Shown here: positions 36,284 through 44,808 of the stretch, piece by piece
Layout of the letters: the number at the start of each line of letters is the position of its first letter
Position numbering within the stretch: the first letter of the stretch is position 1
Origin: Bog-756 sp963776225
GTDB taxonomy: Bacteria > Actinomycetota > Acidimicrobiia > Acidimicrobiales > RAAP-2
Direction: 5' to 3'
DNA: 64,000 bases
Assembly (NCBI GenBank): GCA_963776225.1
Contig: CAVZLL010000003.1
Span: forward strand, 496,001 to 560,000
Program-made: the position numbers and the translations under genes
Notes under the pieces: generated by a model
Database searches by the model: none
What the model was told of the DNA's origin: nothing
Seen by the model: the letters and a program-made list of their open reading frames with translations, nothing else

Positions 36284-36994
36284 GGCGCGCTCCTCTCGGG
36301 GACCGGTGTCGTGTCGTCGCGGAGGGATCCGATCCCGAGATCGGGTCCGAGATCCCGGGCCAACGGGTTGGGCTCGGGGGGGCCGATCCGGGTCAGCCGG
36401 TTGCGGTCGATGTGGGAGAAGGGGGTCTCCCGCCCCGGGATGTCGAGCACGCCTTCTTCCTCGTAGGACCAGGTGCCGTCGTCATGGACGACCACGTGCA
36501 TGCGGTAGCTGAGGGTCCGGAAGCTCCGGTCGAGGAACGGGTTGGAGAGGATGCCGTAGACCTCGGAGCCCGACCTCGGCGCGCACCTCGAACTCGGTCG
36601 CGTCCGGCGCGGCACGCCCGCCGGCCAGGAGCACCTGCCCGCGGGGGATACCGAGGGTCAGGGTCACCGTTCCGCTCGCTGGCTCCCACAGCCAGTACCC
36701 GACCTGGTCGTGGAAGGTCTCTGTCTCTGCGGGCCGCACGATATGGGTGTGGTAGCGCAGGCCGTAGAAGAGCTGGGGCCCGTTGGTCTGTGCATCGATC
36801 GGCTGCAGCTCGTACCGCTCCTCGAAGGCGTCCCGCCCGGTCCCTTCGGCCACCGGGTGCTGGTCGGCGCCTCCCGTCCCCTGCCAGACCCCGGCCATCG
36901 GACGGAGCGGCCCGAGGTTGGCGAGGGTGTCGGGATCGCTCGCGGGCTCGGTGTAGATGTCGTCGCCGTGGGTCCCCGCATCGGTCGCGACCAT
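36280..36994 (-). pseudogene. Heme-binding beta-barrel (FABP/nitrobindin-like) putative encapsulin cargo, one frameshift
   Basis: ATG 36994 opens DDIYTEPASDPDTLANLGPL, then GVWQGTGG (the GxWxGxG motif of nitrobindin-like barrels), FYGLRYHTHIVRP and VGYWLWEPASGTVT. An extra base near 36568 breaks the frame between RAEVG and SEVYGILSNPFLDR; it then continues to 36280. Repaired length is 237 aa. Bacterial relatives end near the PNPLA segment, from memory. Here the chain runs on into DLGPDLGIGSLRDD. LGIGSLR (residues about 219-225) is a canonical family 1 encapsulin cargo-loading peptide. The next gene is the encapsulin, overlapping by TTGA. The likely job is heme or NO/peroxide chemistry inside the shell. 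Confidence 0.85.
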
Positions 36995-37196
36995 CGGCGG
37001 AGTCTATGCGGTCGCCCGTCTGCGGGCCTCGGGGATCTGGGCGGCGGTCGGGACGCGGCAAGGTGCGCGTCGAGGTCGCGGCCGGGTGTCGGGCAAGGTG
37101 GGTGCCCGATGCTCACCCGGTCGCCCGCCGCGGGCGGCCCGACCGGGCCCGGATGGGCCGGCGGCGAGGCACTTCGGTGCACGGGAAGGGGAACAC

Positions 37197-37625
37197 ATGA
37201 GCAGCGCGACCACGACGACCATCGTCGGCAACCTGACCAGGGATCCGGAGATCCGCTACACCCGCGACGGACAGGCCACCACCACCCTCGGGGTGGCCGC
37301 CAACCGCCGGTGGCAGAACCGGGAGACCAACGAGTGGGAGGAGTCCACCTCGTTCTTCGACGTGGTCACCTGGCGCGACCTGGCCGAGAACGTCGCGCTG
37401 AGCCTCACCAAGGGAATGAGGGTGGTGGTGACCGGCCGCCTCGAGCAGCGCAGCTGGGAGACCGAGGACGGGGAGCGGCGGTTCAAGGTCGAGGTGGTCG
37501 CCGACGAGGTCGGCCCGGGGCTGCGCTTCGCGACCGTCGACGTCCACCGGGTGCAGCGGGCGGTCGCCGAAGGCGACCTCACCGCGTCCGCGACCGCCGA
37601 GCCGAACGGGTCCGCCGGTGGGTGA
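37197..37625 (+). CDS. ssb: Single-stranded DNA-binding protein (OB fold)
   Basis: 142 aa from ATG 37197, with GAAGGGG upstream. The OB fold includes TIVGNLTRDPEIRYTRDGQ, FFDVVTWRDLAENVALSLTKG and VVVTGRLEQRSWETEDGE. The C-terminus lacks the usual acidic DDDIPF-like tip that recruits partner proteins, so this may be an accessory (SsbB-like) paralog rather than the replicative one. It is divergent from the cargo gene across about 200 bp, and a small gene overlaps its end. Confidence 0.9.
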   Translation: MSSATTTTIVGNLTRDPEIRYTRDGQATTTLGVAANRRWQNRETNEWEESTSFFDVVTWRDLAENVALSLTKGMRVVVTGRLEQRSWETEDGERRFKVEVVADEVGPGLRFATVDVHRVQRAVAEGDLTASATAEPNGSAGG

Positions 37626-37977
37626 GCCCCCGACCGGGCCGCTCCGCTTCGGCCCACGGGTGGTGCTGTCCAAAGACGAGGCCTTCGAGGCGTGCCAGGC
37701 ACTCGCGGACGCGGGGAGCCACCTGGTGCGCTCCGGCCGGGGCGCCGAGGCCGACGCCCTGGCCGCGGTCTTCGGCCTCCTCGAGGAACGACTATGCCGC
37801 GCCCTGAGCGTTCACCGCGGCCCGACCGGGCCGGCGGCGCCGAGGTCCTGGCGGAGGCTCAGCCCTCCGCGGGCTCGAACTCGAGCGAGAGCGAGTTCAC
37901 GCAGTAGCGCTGGCCGGTCGGCAAGGGCCCGTCGGGGAAGACGTGTCCGAGGTGGCCGCCGCACCGGGCGCAGGTGA
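37618..37977 (+). CDS. Small hypothetical protein downstream of ssb
   Basis: GTG 37618 overlaps the ssb end and encodes a plausible first 60 residues: FGPRVVLSKDEAFEACQALA, then a helical GAEADALAAVFGLLEERL. After about 37790 the composition turns Arg/Pro-rich and runs antisense into msrB, so the true end may be nearer 37800-37860, or the frame is broken there by an indel. No family was recognised. Confidence 0.4.
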   Translation: MGEPPTGPLRFGPRVVLSKDEAFEACQALADAGSHLVRSGRGAEADALAAVFGLLEERLCRALSVHRGPTGPAAPRSWRRLSPPRARTRARASSRSSAGRSARARRGRRVRGGRRTGRR

Positions 37978-38281
37978 TCTCCGTTCGGCGCATCCCGAAC
38001 GAGGTGTCTCGGTGCTCGTCGACCGTCCCCTCCTCGATCGCCCGGGTGAAGCTCGGCCATCCCGATCCGGACTCGAACTTGTCCGCCGTCGTGAACAGCG
38101 CGGCGCCGCAGCCGGCGCAGGCGAACACGCCGCTGCCGTCCACGTGCAGCAGCTCGCCCGACCACGCCGGCTCGGTCCCCTTCTCTCGCAGCACGCTGTA
38201 CCGCTCCGGGGTGAGCCGGTCACGCCACTCCACCTCGGTCAGCTCGACCGTACCGCCGGTGCGCTCGTTGGTGTCACTCAT
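37859..38281 (-). CDS. msrB: Peptide-methionine (R)-S-oxide reductase
   Basis: 140 aa from ATG 38281, with AGGAGG 8 nt upstream. Zinc-binding pairs CAGC and CARC are present. SGSGWPSFT and GMRRTEITCARCGGHLGHVF are MsrB hallmarks, and the catalytic residue is in GQRYCVNSLSLEF (Cys). It reduces Met-R-sulfoxide in oxidised proteins using thioredoxin. It fits the oxidative-stress theme of the encapsulin/rubrerythrin neighbourhood, though it is not in the same operon. Confidence 0.95.
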   Translation of the reverse strand: MSDTNERTGGTVELTEVEWRDRLTPERYSVLREKGTEPAWSGELLHVDGSGVFACAGCGAALFTTADKFESGSGWPSFTRAIEEGTVDEHRDTSFGMRRTEITCARCGGHLGHVFPDGPLPTGQRYCVNSLSLEFEPAEG

Positions 38282-38457
38282 CGGGCAACCTCCTCCTGTG
38301 CCGGCCCCGGGATCCCCGAATTCGCCGACAGTGTCCAGATGGGTGAACGCCGTCCCGACCGGAGGTGTTCCCACGTCTCGTGGCGAGCTCGGACGTCGGT
38401 GGGCCCCTTCGCCGTGGGGGACCGGAGGGGCCGTTTGCTAACCTCGCACCCGCCGCC

Positions 38458-39648
38458 ATGGACCTTCGCGACCGACCCGAGGACGAGGCATTCCGCAGCG
38501 AGGTCAGGGCCTGGTTGGCCGAGCACGTGGTGGGGGAGTTCGCCGCCCTCGCAGGACGGGGCGGGTCGGGGGACGAGACCTACGGCTTCGAGACCCGGCT
38601 CGCCTGGGAGAAGGAGCTCGCCGCCGGGAGGTGGACCTGCCTCGGGTGGCCCGAGGAGTACGGCGGTCGGGGTGCCTCGATCGCCCGACAGGTCATCTTC
38701 AACGAGGAGTACGTGAAGGCGCGGGCTCCCGGACGGGTCGGCGTCCTCGGCGAAGGGCTGCTCGGACCCACCCTCATCCAGTACGGGACGCCCGCCCAAC
38801 GCGCCCGCTTCCTCCCCCCGATCGTGGCGGGGACCGAGCTCTGGTGCCAGGGCTACTCGGAGCCCGCCGCGGGGAGCGACCTGGCCAACGTGCAGACCCG
38901 GGCCGTCCTCGACGGTGGTCACTGGGTCGTCACCGGACAGAAGGTCTGGACGTCCCTCGCCCAGCAGGCCGACTGGTGCTTCGTGGTCTGCCGGACCGAC
39001 CCGGGTTCGTCGCGCCACCGAGGGCTCTCGTACCTCCTCGTCCCGATGGACCAGCCGGGGGTCGAGATCCGCCCGATCACCCAGCTGACCCGGACCTCGG
39101 AGTTCAACGAGGTGTTCTTCGACGGCGCCCGCACGCCGGCCGACCACGTGGTGGGCCGGCCGGGCGACGGGTGGAGGGTGGCCCTGGCCACCCTGGCCTA
39201 CGAGCGGGGGGTCGGCCTCCTCGGGCACCAGCTCACCTTCCGGCGCGAGCTCGACCGGCTGGTGGCGACCGCGCACGAGTCGGCGGCGCTCGACCGACCC
39301 GGTCCTCCGCCAGCGGCTGGCCCGCTCCTACGTCGAGCTGGAGATCCTGCGCTTCAACACGCTGCGGAGCCTCTCGGGGTACGACGGTCCGGTCGCCCCT
39401 CCCGAGGCCTCGATCATCAAGCTCTACTGGGCCGGCTGGCACCAGCGCCTCGGGGAGCTGGCCATGGACGTCCGCGGACCCGGCTGGGCTGGTGCTCGAG
39501 GCTCCCCCCTACGAGCTCGACGACGTCCAGCGGAGCTTCCTGTTCAGCCGGTCGGAGACCATCTACGGAGGGTCCGACCGAGATCCAGCGCAACATCATC
39601 GGCGAACGGGTCCTCGGCCTGCCGCCCGAGCCGAAGGGGGACCTCTCG
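38458..39648 (+). pseudogene. Acyl-CoA dehydrogenase (FadE30-like), three frameshifts
   Basis: ATG 38458 reads a normal N-domain (FRSEVRAWLAEHV, WPEEYGGRGAS), then GYSEPAAGSDLANVQTRA for the FAD/substrate region, and NEVFFDGARTP. Single extra bases at 39295, 39482 and 39576 shift the frame. Joining the pieces gives DPVLRQRLARSYVELEILR, LVLEAPPYELDDVQRSFLFS, then TEIQRNIIGERVLGLP, the standard C-terminus. After repair no stop separates it from the next SDR; a further indel before the ATGA at 39649 would supply one. Acyl-CoA dehydrogenases make the alpha,beta double bond. Order with the SDR and FadD3-like ligase resembles the steroid HIP genes. Confidence 0.8.
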
Positions 39649-40453
39649 ATGACCGAGTCGGCGGACCGGATGGCCGCCCCGCCGGCCGGGCACGGGCTGC
39701 TCACCGGCAAGGTGGTGGTGGTGACCGCGGCGGCGGGTACCGGGATCGGCTTCGCCACCGCCAGGCGGTGCGTCGAGGAGGGGGCGACCGTGGTGGTCTC
39801 CGACACCCACCCGCGCCGCCTCGACGAGGCGGCCGACTCGCTCGCCGAGATGCCCGAGCTCGGCGGCACCCGACCGCTGGCGGTCCGCTGCAACGTGACC
39901 GTCGAGGAGCAGGTCCAACACCTCTACGACGCGGCCGTCGCCGAGCACGGCCGGTTCGACGTGGCGGTCAACAACGCCGGGACTGGGCGGTCAGGTCGAG
40001 GTCGTCGAGATGACCGACGAGCAGTGGTCCCTGGTGCTCGACGTGACCCTCACCGGGACGTTCCGTTGCACGAGGGCCGCGCTGCGCCACTTCGTCGCCC
40101 GGGGCGGCGGAGGGGTCATCGTGAACAACGCGTCGGTGCTCGGCTGGCGGGCCCAGGCCGGCCAGGCCCACTACGCGGCTGCCAAGGCCGGTGTCATGGC
40201 GCTCACCCGTTGCGCAGCGGTCGAGGCCGCCCCCCACGGCGTCCGGGTCAACGCAGTCTCGCCGAGCCTGGCGGTCCATCCCTTCCTCAACCGGGTCATG
40301 TCCGACGAGGACCTCGCCGAGCTTGCCCGGCGCGAACTGTTCGGCCGGGGCGCCGAGGTCTGGGAGGTGGCCAACGTCATCGCGTTCCTCGCCAGCGACT
40401 ACGCCACCTACATGACCGGGGAGGTCGTGTCGGTCAGCAGCCAGCACCCCTGA
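39649..40453 (+). pseudogene. SDR dehydrogenase (IpdF/Rv3559c-like), one frameshift
   Basis: ATG 39649 is within an ATGA context. KVVVVTAAAGTGIGFATARR is the cofactor loop, and NNAG precedes an extra base at 39982. The frame resumes in GGQVEVVEMTDEQWSLVLDV and NNASVLGWRAQAGQAHYAAAK, with catalytic Ser, Tyr and Lys. The C-terminal end FLASDYATYMTGEVVSVSSQ matches SDRs such as mycobacterial Rv3559c, which acts on the HIP side chain in steroid degradation. The assignment rests on gene order and motif resemblance. About 267 residues result after repair. Confidence 0.78.
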
Positions 40454-40536
40454 CGCCCTCGGCGCGGCGCCGGCGCGCGGTCCGGTCGGACCATCGGGTG
40501 GATGGGGCCGAACGGCGATGCACTACCCTGACGGCT

Positions 40537-42198
40537 GTGTCAGATGTGATGGACCCCCGCGGGGATCTCCAATGGGGGACCATCCCCGGTCTGGTCGAGG
40601 ATGCCGCAGCCCGCTTCGGCGAGCGCCGAGGCCATCGTCGACCACCACGGTCCCGGCGGGACCACCACCCGGTGGTCCTTCGACCGGCTGGCCGAAGAGG
40701 TGGCCGCCGCCAGCCGGGCCATCGTGGCCAATGGCATCGAGCGGGGGGACCGGGTGGCCATCTGGGCTCCCAACTGTGCGGAGTGGGTGGTCGCCGCGCT
40801 CGGTGCGGTCGGGGCGGGGGCTCTGTTGGTGCCGCTCAACACCCGCTACAAGGGGGCGGAGGCCGCCTACATCCTGCGCGCCTCGGGGGCCCGCATGCTC
40901 TTCACCGTCCAGGGGTTCCTCGGTACCGACTACCCGGCGCTGCTCGACGAGGCGGTCTCGGCCGGCGACAAGGTGCCCGAGCTCGAGCGGGTGGTGATCC
41001 TCCGAGACGGCGACTCGGCGCCGCCACGCCCGGGGGCCAGGGGCGACCAGGTGGTCGGCTGGGAGGTGTTCCTCTCCGAAGGGGGGTCCTGCTCGACCGA
41101 CGTGGCCGCCGGCCGCACCGCGTCGATCACCAGCGGCGACCTCTCCGACCTGGTCTTCACCTCGGGGACCACCGGGCATCCGAAGGGGGCGATGACCACC
41201 CACGGCCAGTCCCTGCGGACCTTCGCCACCTGGGCGAGCGTGGTCGGGCTCCGCGAAGGCGACCGCTACCTCATCGTGAACCCGTTCTTCCACACCTTCG
41301 GGTACAAGGCGGGGATCCTGGCCTGCCTGATGACCGGGGCCACCATGGTGCCCGAGCCGGTCTTCGACGTGGACGCGATCCTGACCCGGGTCGCCCAGGA
41401 GCGGATCTCGGTCCTGCCGGGCCCTCCGACCGTCTTCCAGTCCATCCTCGACCACCCCGACCGGGCCGCGTTCGACCTCTCGACCCTCCGCCTGGTGGTG
41501 ACCGGCGCGGCGGCGGTCCCGGTCGAGCTGGTCGAGGCCCTCCGCTCCGACCTCGGGGTCGAGACCGTGCTCACCGCCTACGGGCTCACCGAGGCCACCG
41601 GGACGGTGACCATGTGCCGGCAGGGGGACCCCGCCGCGGTGATCGCCGGGACGTCCGGGCGGGCCATCCCCGACGTGGAGGTCCGCATCGTCGGAAGCGA
41701 CGGGACCGAGGCCCCATCCGGTGCGAGCGGTGAGGTCGCTGGTGCGCGGCTACAACGTGATGCGGGGCTACTTCAACGAGCCGGACGGCCACCGAGGAGG
41801 CCATCGACCGCGACGGCTGGCTCCACACCGGGGACATCGGGGTCATGGACGGCGCGGGCAACGTGACCATCACCGACCGGCTCAAGGACATGTACGTGAG
41901 CGGGGGGTTCAACGTCTACCCCGCCGAGGTCGAGGCCGTCCTGCGTCGCCATCCCGACGTGGCGGAGGTGGCCGTGATCGGCGTGCCCGACCGTCGGATG
42001 GGCGAGGTCGGTCTCGCGGTGGTCGTGCCCACCCCCGGGTCGGACCCGGCCGCACTGGCGGACGCGCTCCCGCGGTGGGCGACCGGGCAGCTGGCGAATT
42101 TCAAGGTCCCGGCGGGGGTGCGGGTGGTCGACGCCCTCCCGGTCAACGCCGGCGGCAAGGTGCTCAAGCGCGAGCTGCGCGCCGCCTACGGGACGTGA
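40537..42198 (+). pseudogene. fadD3: FadD3-like acyl-CoA ligase, three frameshifts
   Basis: GTG 40537 (or ATG 40549) opens DLQWGTIPGLVEDAAARFGE. Extra bases at 40624, 41738 and 41787 split the frame. The pieces carry FTSGTTGHPKGAMTTHGQSL, NPFFHTFGYKAGILACL, VLPGPPTVFQSILDHP, TAYGLTEATG, GWLHTGDIGVMDGAGN, DRLKDMYVSGGFNVYPAEVE and the lysine motif NAGGKVLKRELR. The FFH-FGYKAGILAC and VLPGPPT-QS segments closely match M. tuberculosis FadD3, the HIP-CoA synthetase of steroid ring degradation. That specificity is inferred. It follows the fadE30-like and SDR genes. Confidence 0.8.
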
Positions 42199-42249
42199 GC
42201 GACGCCCGACCGGGCGTCTGTGGTCCATCCGCGACGAAGGGAGCTTGCC

Positions 42250-43355
42250 GTGCGGGGCATCGTCTACACCGGTGACGACGTGGAGGTCACCGACCAGTTG
42301 AGCGTCGGCGACCCGGGACCGACCCAGGTGCGGGTCGCCATGGGCGCCGCGGGGGTCTGCCACAGCGACCTCTCGGTCATCAACGGGACCATCCCGTGGC
42401 GAGCTCCTTCGGTGCTCGGGCACGAGGGGGCCGGGGTCGTGGAGGCCGTGGGCTCCGAGGTCCGCTCGGTGGCGGTGGGGGACCACGTGGTGATCGCCAC
42501 CCTGGCCAGTTGCGGGACCTGCCGGGCCTGTGCCACCGGGCATCCGACCTGGTGCGTGAAGACCCTGGGCAACGTCTCCCAGCCCTTCACCTACAAGGGC
42601 GAGCCGGCCTCCAACTTCGCGGCGACCTCGGTGTTCGCCGACTCGACCGTGGTCGAGGAGGTCCAGGCGGTCCGGATCTCGAAGGACGTGCCGCTCACCT
42701 CGGCGTGCCTCATCGGTTGCGGGGTGCTCACCGGGGTCGGTGCCGTCCTCAATCGTGCGAAGGTGCAGCCCGGGGAGACCGCGGCGGTCTTCGGCGTCGG
42801 CGGGGTCGGGCTCAACGTGATCCAGGGTCTCCGTCTCACCGGGGCCAGCCGGATCATCGCCGTGGACACCCTGGCGTCGAAGGAGGCACTGGCGCGCCAG
42901 TTCGGGGCGACCCACTTCGTCGACGCCTCCGCCACCGACCCGGTCGCCGCGATCCGCGAGCTGGTCCCGCCCGGCCCGGACCGGGTGGCCGGTGCGCTCG
43001 GGTGGACCGGCGGGGTCACTTGGTCCTTCGACTGCGTCGGTCATCCGGCGGTGCTCCGCAACGCGCTCGATGTCCTCGACTGGGGCGGCACCGCCCTGGC
43101 CATCGGCATCCCCCCCAGGGGACCGAGGTCGCGGTCGACGTCAACGCGCTCGCCTATGTGGACCGCGGACTGCTCGGCTGCCGGTACGGGTCGTCGAGGC
43201 CGCATCACGACATCCCCCTCATGGTCGAGCTCTACCTCTCGGGCAGGCTCATGCTCGACGAACTGGTCACCGAGCAGCGACCCCTCGAGGGGTTCCGGGA
43301 GATCGTCGAGGACATGGAGGCGGGCAAGCTCGCCCGCGGCGTCCTCACCTTCTGA
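42250..43355 (+). pseudogene. Zinc-dependent alcohol dehydrogenase (MDR family), one frameshift
   Basis: GTG 42250, after GAAGGGAG. GVCHSDLSVINGTIPWRAPS has the catalytic-zinc Cys, GHEGAGVVEAVG the His/Glu, and CGTCRACATGHPTWC the four-Cys structural zinc. VFGVGGVGLNVIQG binds NAD(H). In the C7 run at 43110-43116 one base is missing; the frame resumes in GTEVAVDVNALAYVDRGLLG and ends at 43355. It resembles NDMA/mycothiol-class alcohol dehydrogenases of actinobacteria. The substrate is unknown. It follows the FadD3-like ligase by 51 bp. Confidence 0.85.
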
Positions 43356-44808
43356 ACGTCGTCGCCGTCCCCGCCGGCGTCGGGACGCCCATCCCCAGGT
43401 CGGAGAGGGCGGTCCGGGCGGCCCCGAGTCCGCACATTCCGTGGACCCCGCCACCGGGAGGGGTCGATGCGGAGCAGAGGTAGATCCCCGGGAGACCGGT
43501 CCGGTAGGGGTTCCAGCGCATCGTGGGGCGGAACACCGTCTGGCGCAGCGTGGCGGCACCGCCGTTGATGTCCCCGCCGACGTAGTTGGGGTTGTGCCCC
43601 TCGGCCGCCGCCGCCGACGTGGTGACCCGGTCCAGCACGAGATCACGGAAGCCGGGCGCGAAGCGCTCGATCTGCGCTTCGATCCGATCCGTCATGTCCA
43701 CGGTCGATCCCGACGGCACATGGCAATAGGCCCAGAGGGTGTGGTTCCCCTCGGGGGCCCGGGTCGGGTCGACCACGCCGGGTTGGACCACGATGCAGTA
43801 CGGCCGATCCGGGTGACGGCCGGCGGCCACCTCCGCCTCGCTGGCGACCACCTCCTCCAGGGTGCCCCCCAGGTGGACGGTGGCCGTTTCGCGACAGGGC
43901 TGGGCCTCCCACGGCACCGGCCCGGAGAGCGCCCAGTCGACCTTGCAGACACCCGGCCCGTACCGGAACCTGCCGAGCGCCCGACGTTCCCGGCCGGACA
44001 GTCTGTCGCCGGCCAGGCCGATCAACTGGCGGGGGGTCACGTCGAGGAGCACGGTGGGTGCCGCGGGCAGCTCGTCGAGGCTCCGGATCCACCGCCCCGT
44101 GGTCACCCGCCCCTCCAGGGACTCGAGCTCTCCCACCAGGGCGTCGACGAGCCGGGCCGATCCCCCTTCGATCACCGGCCATCCCACCGTGTGGGCCGTC
44201 GTGGTCAGGAGGATCCCGAATGCGCCGCTGAGGGGCGCCGAGAGCGGGAGCATGGAGTGCGCGGCGACCCCGGCCAGCAGCCCGCGGGCCTCCGCGGTGA
44301 CGAAGCGCTTCGCAAGCCGGCAGGCCGGCAGGAGTCCCGGGATTCCGAAACGGGCCATGGCCACCGGATGGCGTGGCACCGAACGGAGGGGAGTCAGCGT
44401 GGTCGGGACGATGGATCCTGCGTCACGCACCAGCGGGGCGAACAGTCGCCGGTAGCGCTTCGCATCCTCGCCCAGGGTCTCCGCGGTTCTCCCGACCGAG
44501 GCGACCACGGCAGCGGCCCGCCCGCCGTCGAGGGGATGGGCGAACGCGACCGGGGGAGTGCGGAGGGTCACCCCGGCGGACGCCAGGTCGGTATTGCGGA
44601 AGAACGGCGACGCGGCAACCAGCGGATGCACCGCCGAACAGACGTCGTGGTGGAATCCGGACAGGGTCAGCTCCTCGGTCCGGCATCCGCCGCCGGGTGT
44701 CGTCGACCCTTCGTAGACATCGACGCGCAGCCCTGCCCGGGCCATCGTCACCGCGGCGGCGAGCCCGTTGGGCCCGGACCCGACGACGACGACATCGGGC
44801 GATCTCAC
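43345..44808 (-). CDS. FAD-dependent desaturase/isomerase-like (phytoene desaturase family)
   Basis: 487 aa from a GTG at 44808 that overlaps the upstream gene's stop. VVVVGSGPNGLAAAVTMARAG at the N-terminus and YEGSTTPGGGCRTEE give the FAD fold of the CrtI/amine oxidase superfamily. LPGIYLCSASTPPGGGVHGM near the C-terminus is the family's flavin-contacting end. The actinobacterial branch is poorly characterised and is often not a true carotenoid enzyme. No phytoene synthase lies nearby. Eleven bp overlap the convergent alcohol dehydrogenase. Confidence 0.82.
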   Translation of the reverse strand: MRSPDVVVVGSGPNGLAAAVTMARAGLRVDVYEGSTTPGGGCRTEELTLSGFHHDVCSAVHPLVAASPFFRNTDLASAGVTLRTPPVAFAHPLDGGRAAAVVASVGRTAETLGEDAKRYRRLFAPLVRDAGSIVPTTLTPLRSVPRHPVAMARFGIPGLLPACRLAKRFVTAEARGLLAGVAAHSMLPLSAPLSGAFGILLTTTAHTVGWPVIEGGSARLVDALVGELESLEGRVTTGRWIRSLDELPAAPTVLLDVTPRQLIGLAGDRLSGRERRALGRFRYGPGVCKVDWALSGPVPWEAQPCRETATVHLGGTLEEVVASEAEVAAGRHPDRPYCIVVQPGVVDPTRAPEGNHTLWAYCHVPSGSTVDMTDRIEAQIERFAPGFRDLVLDRVTTSAAAAEGHNPNYVGGDINGGAATLRQTVFRPTMRWNPYRTGLPGIYLCSASTPPGGGVHGMCGLGAARTALSDLGMGVPTPAGTATTFRR

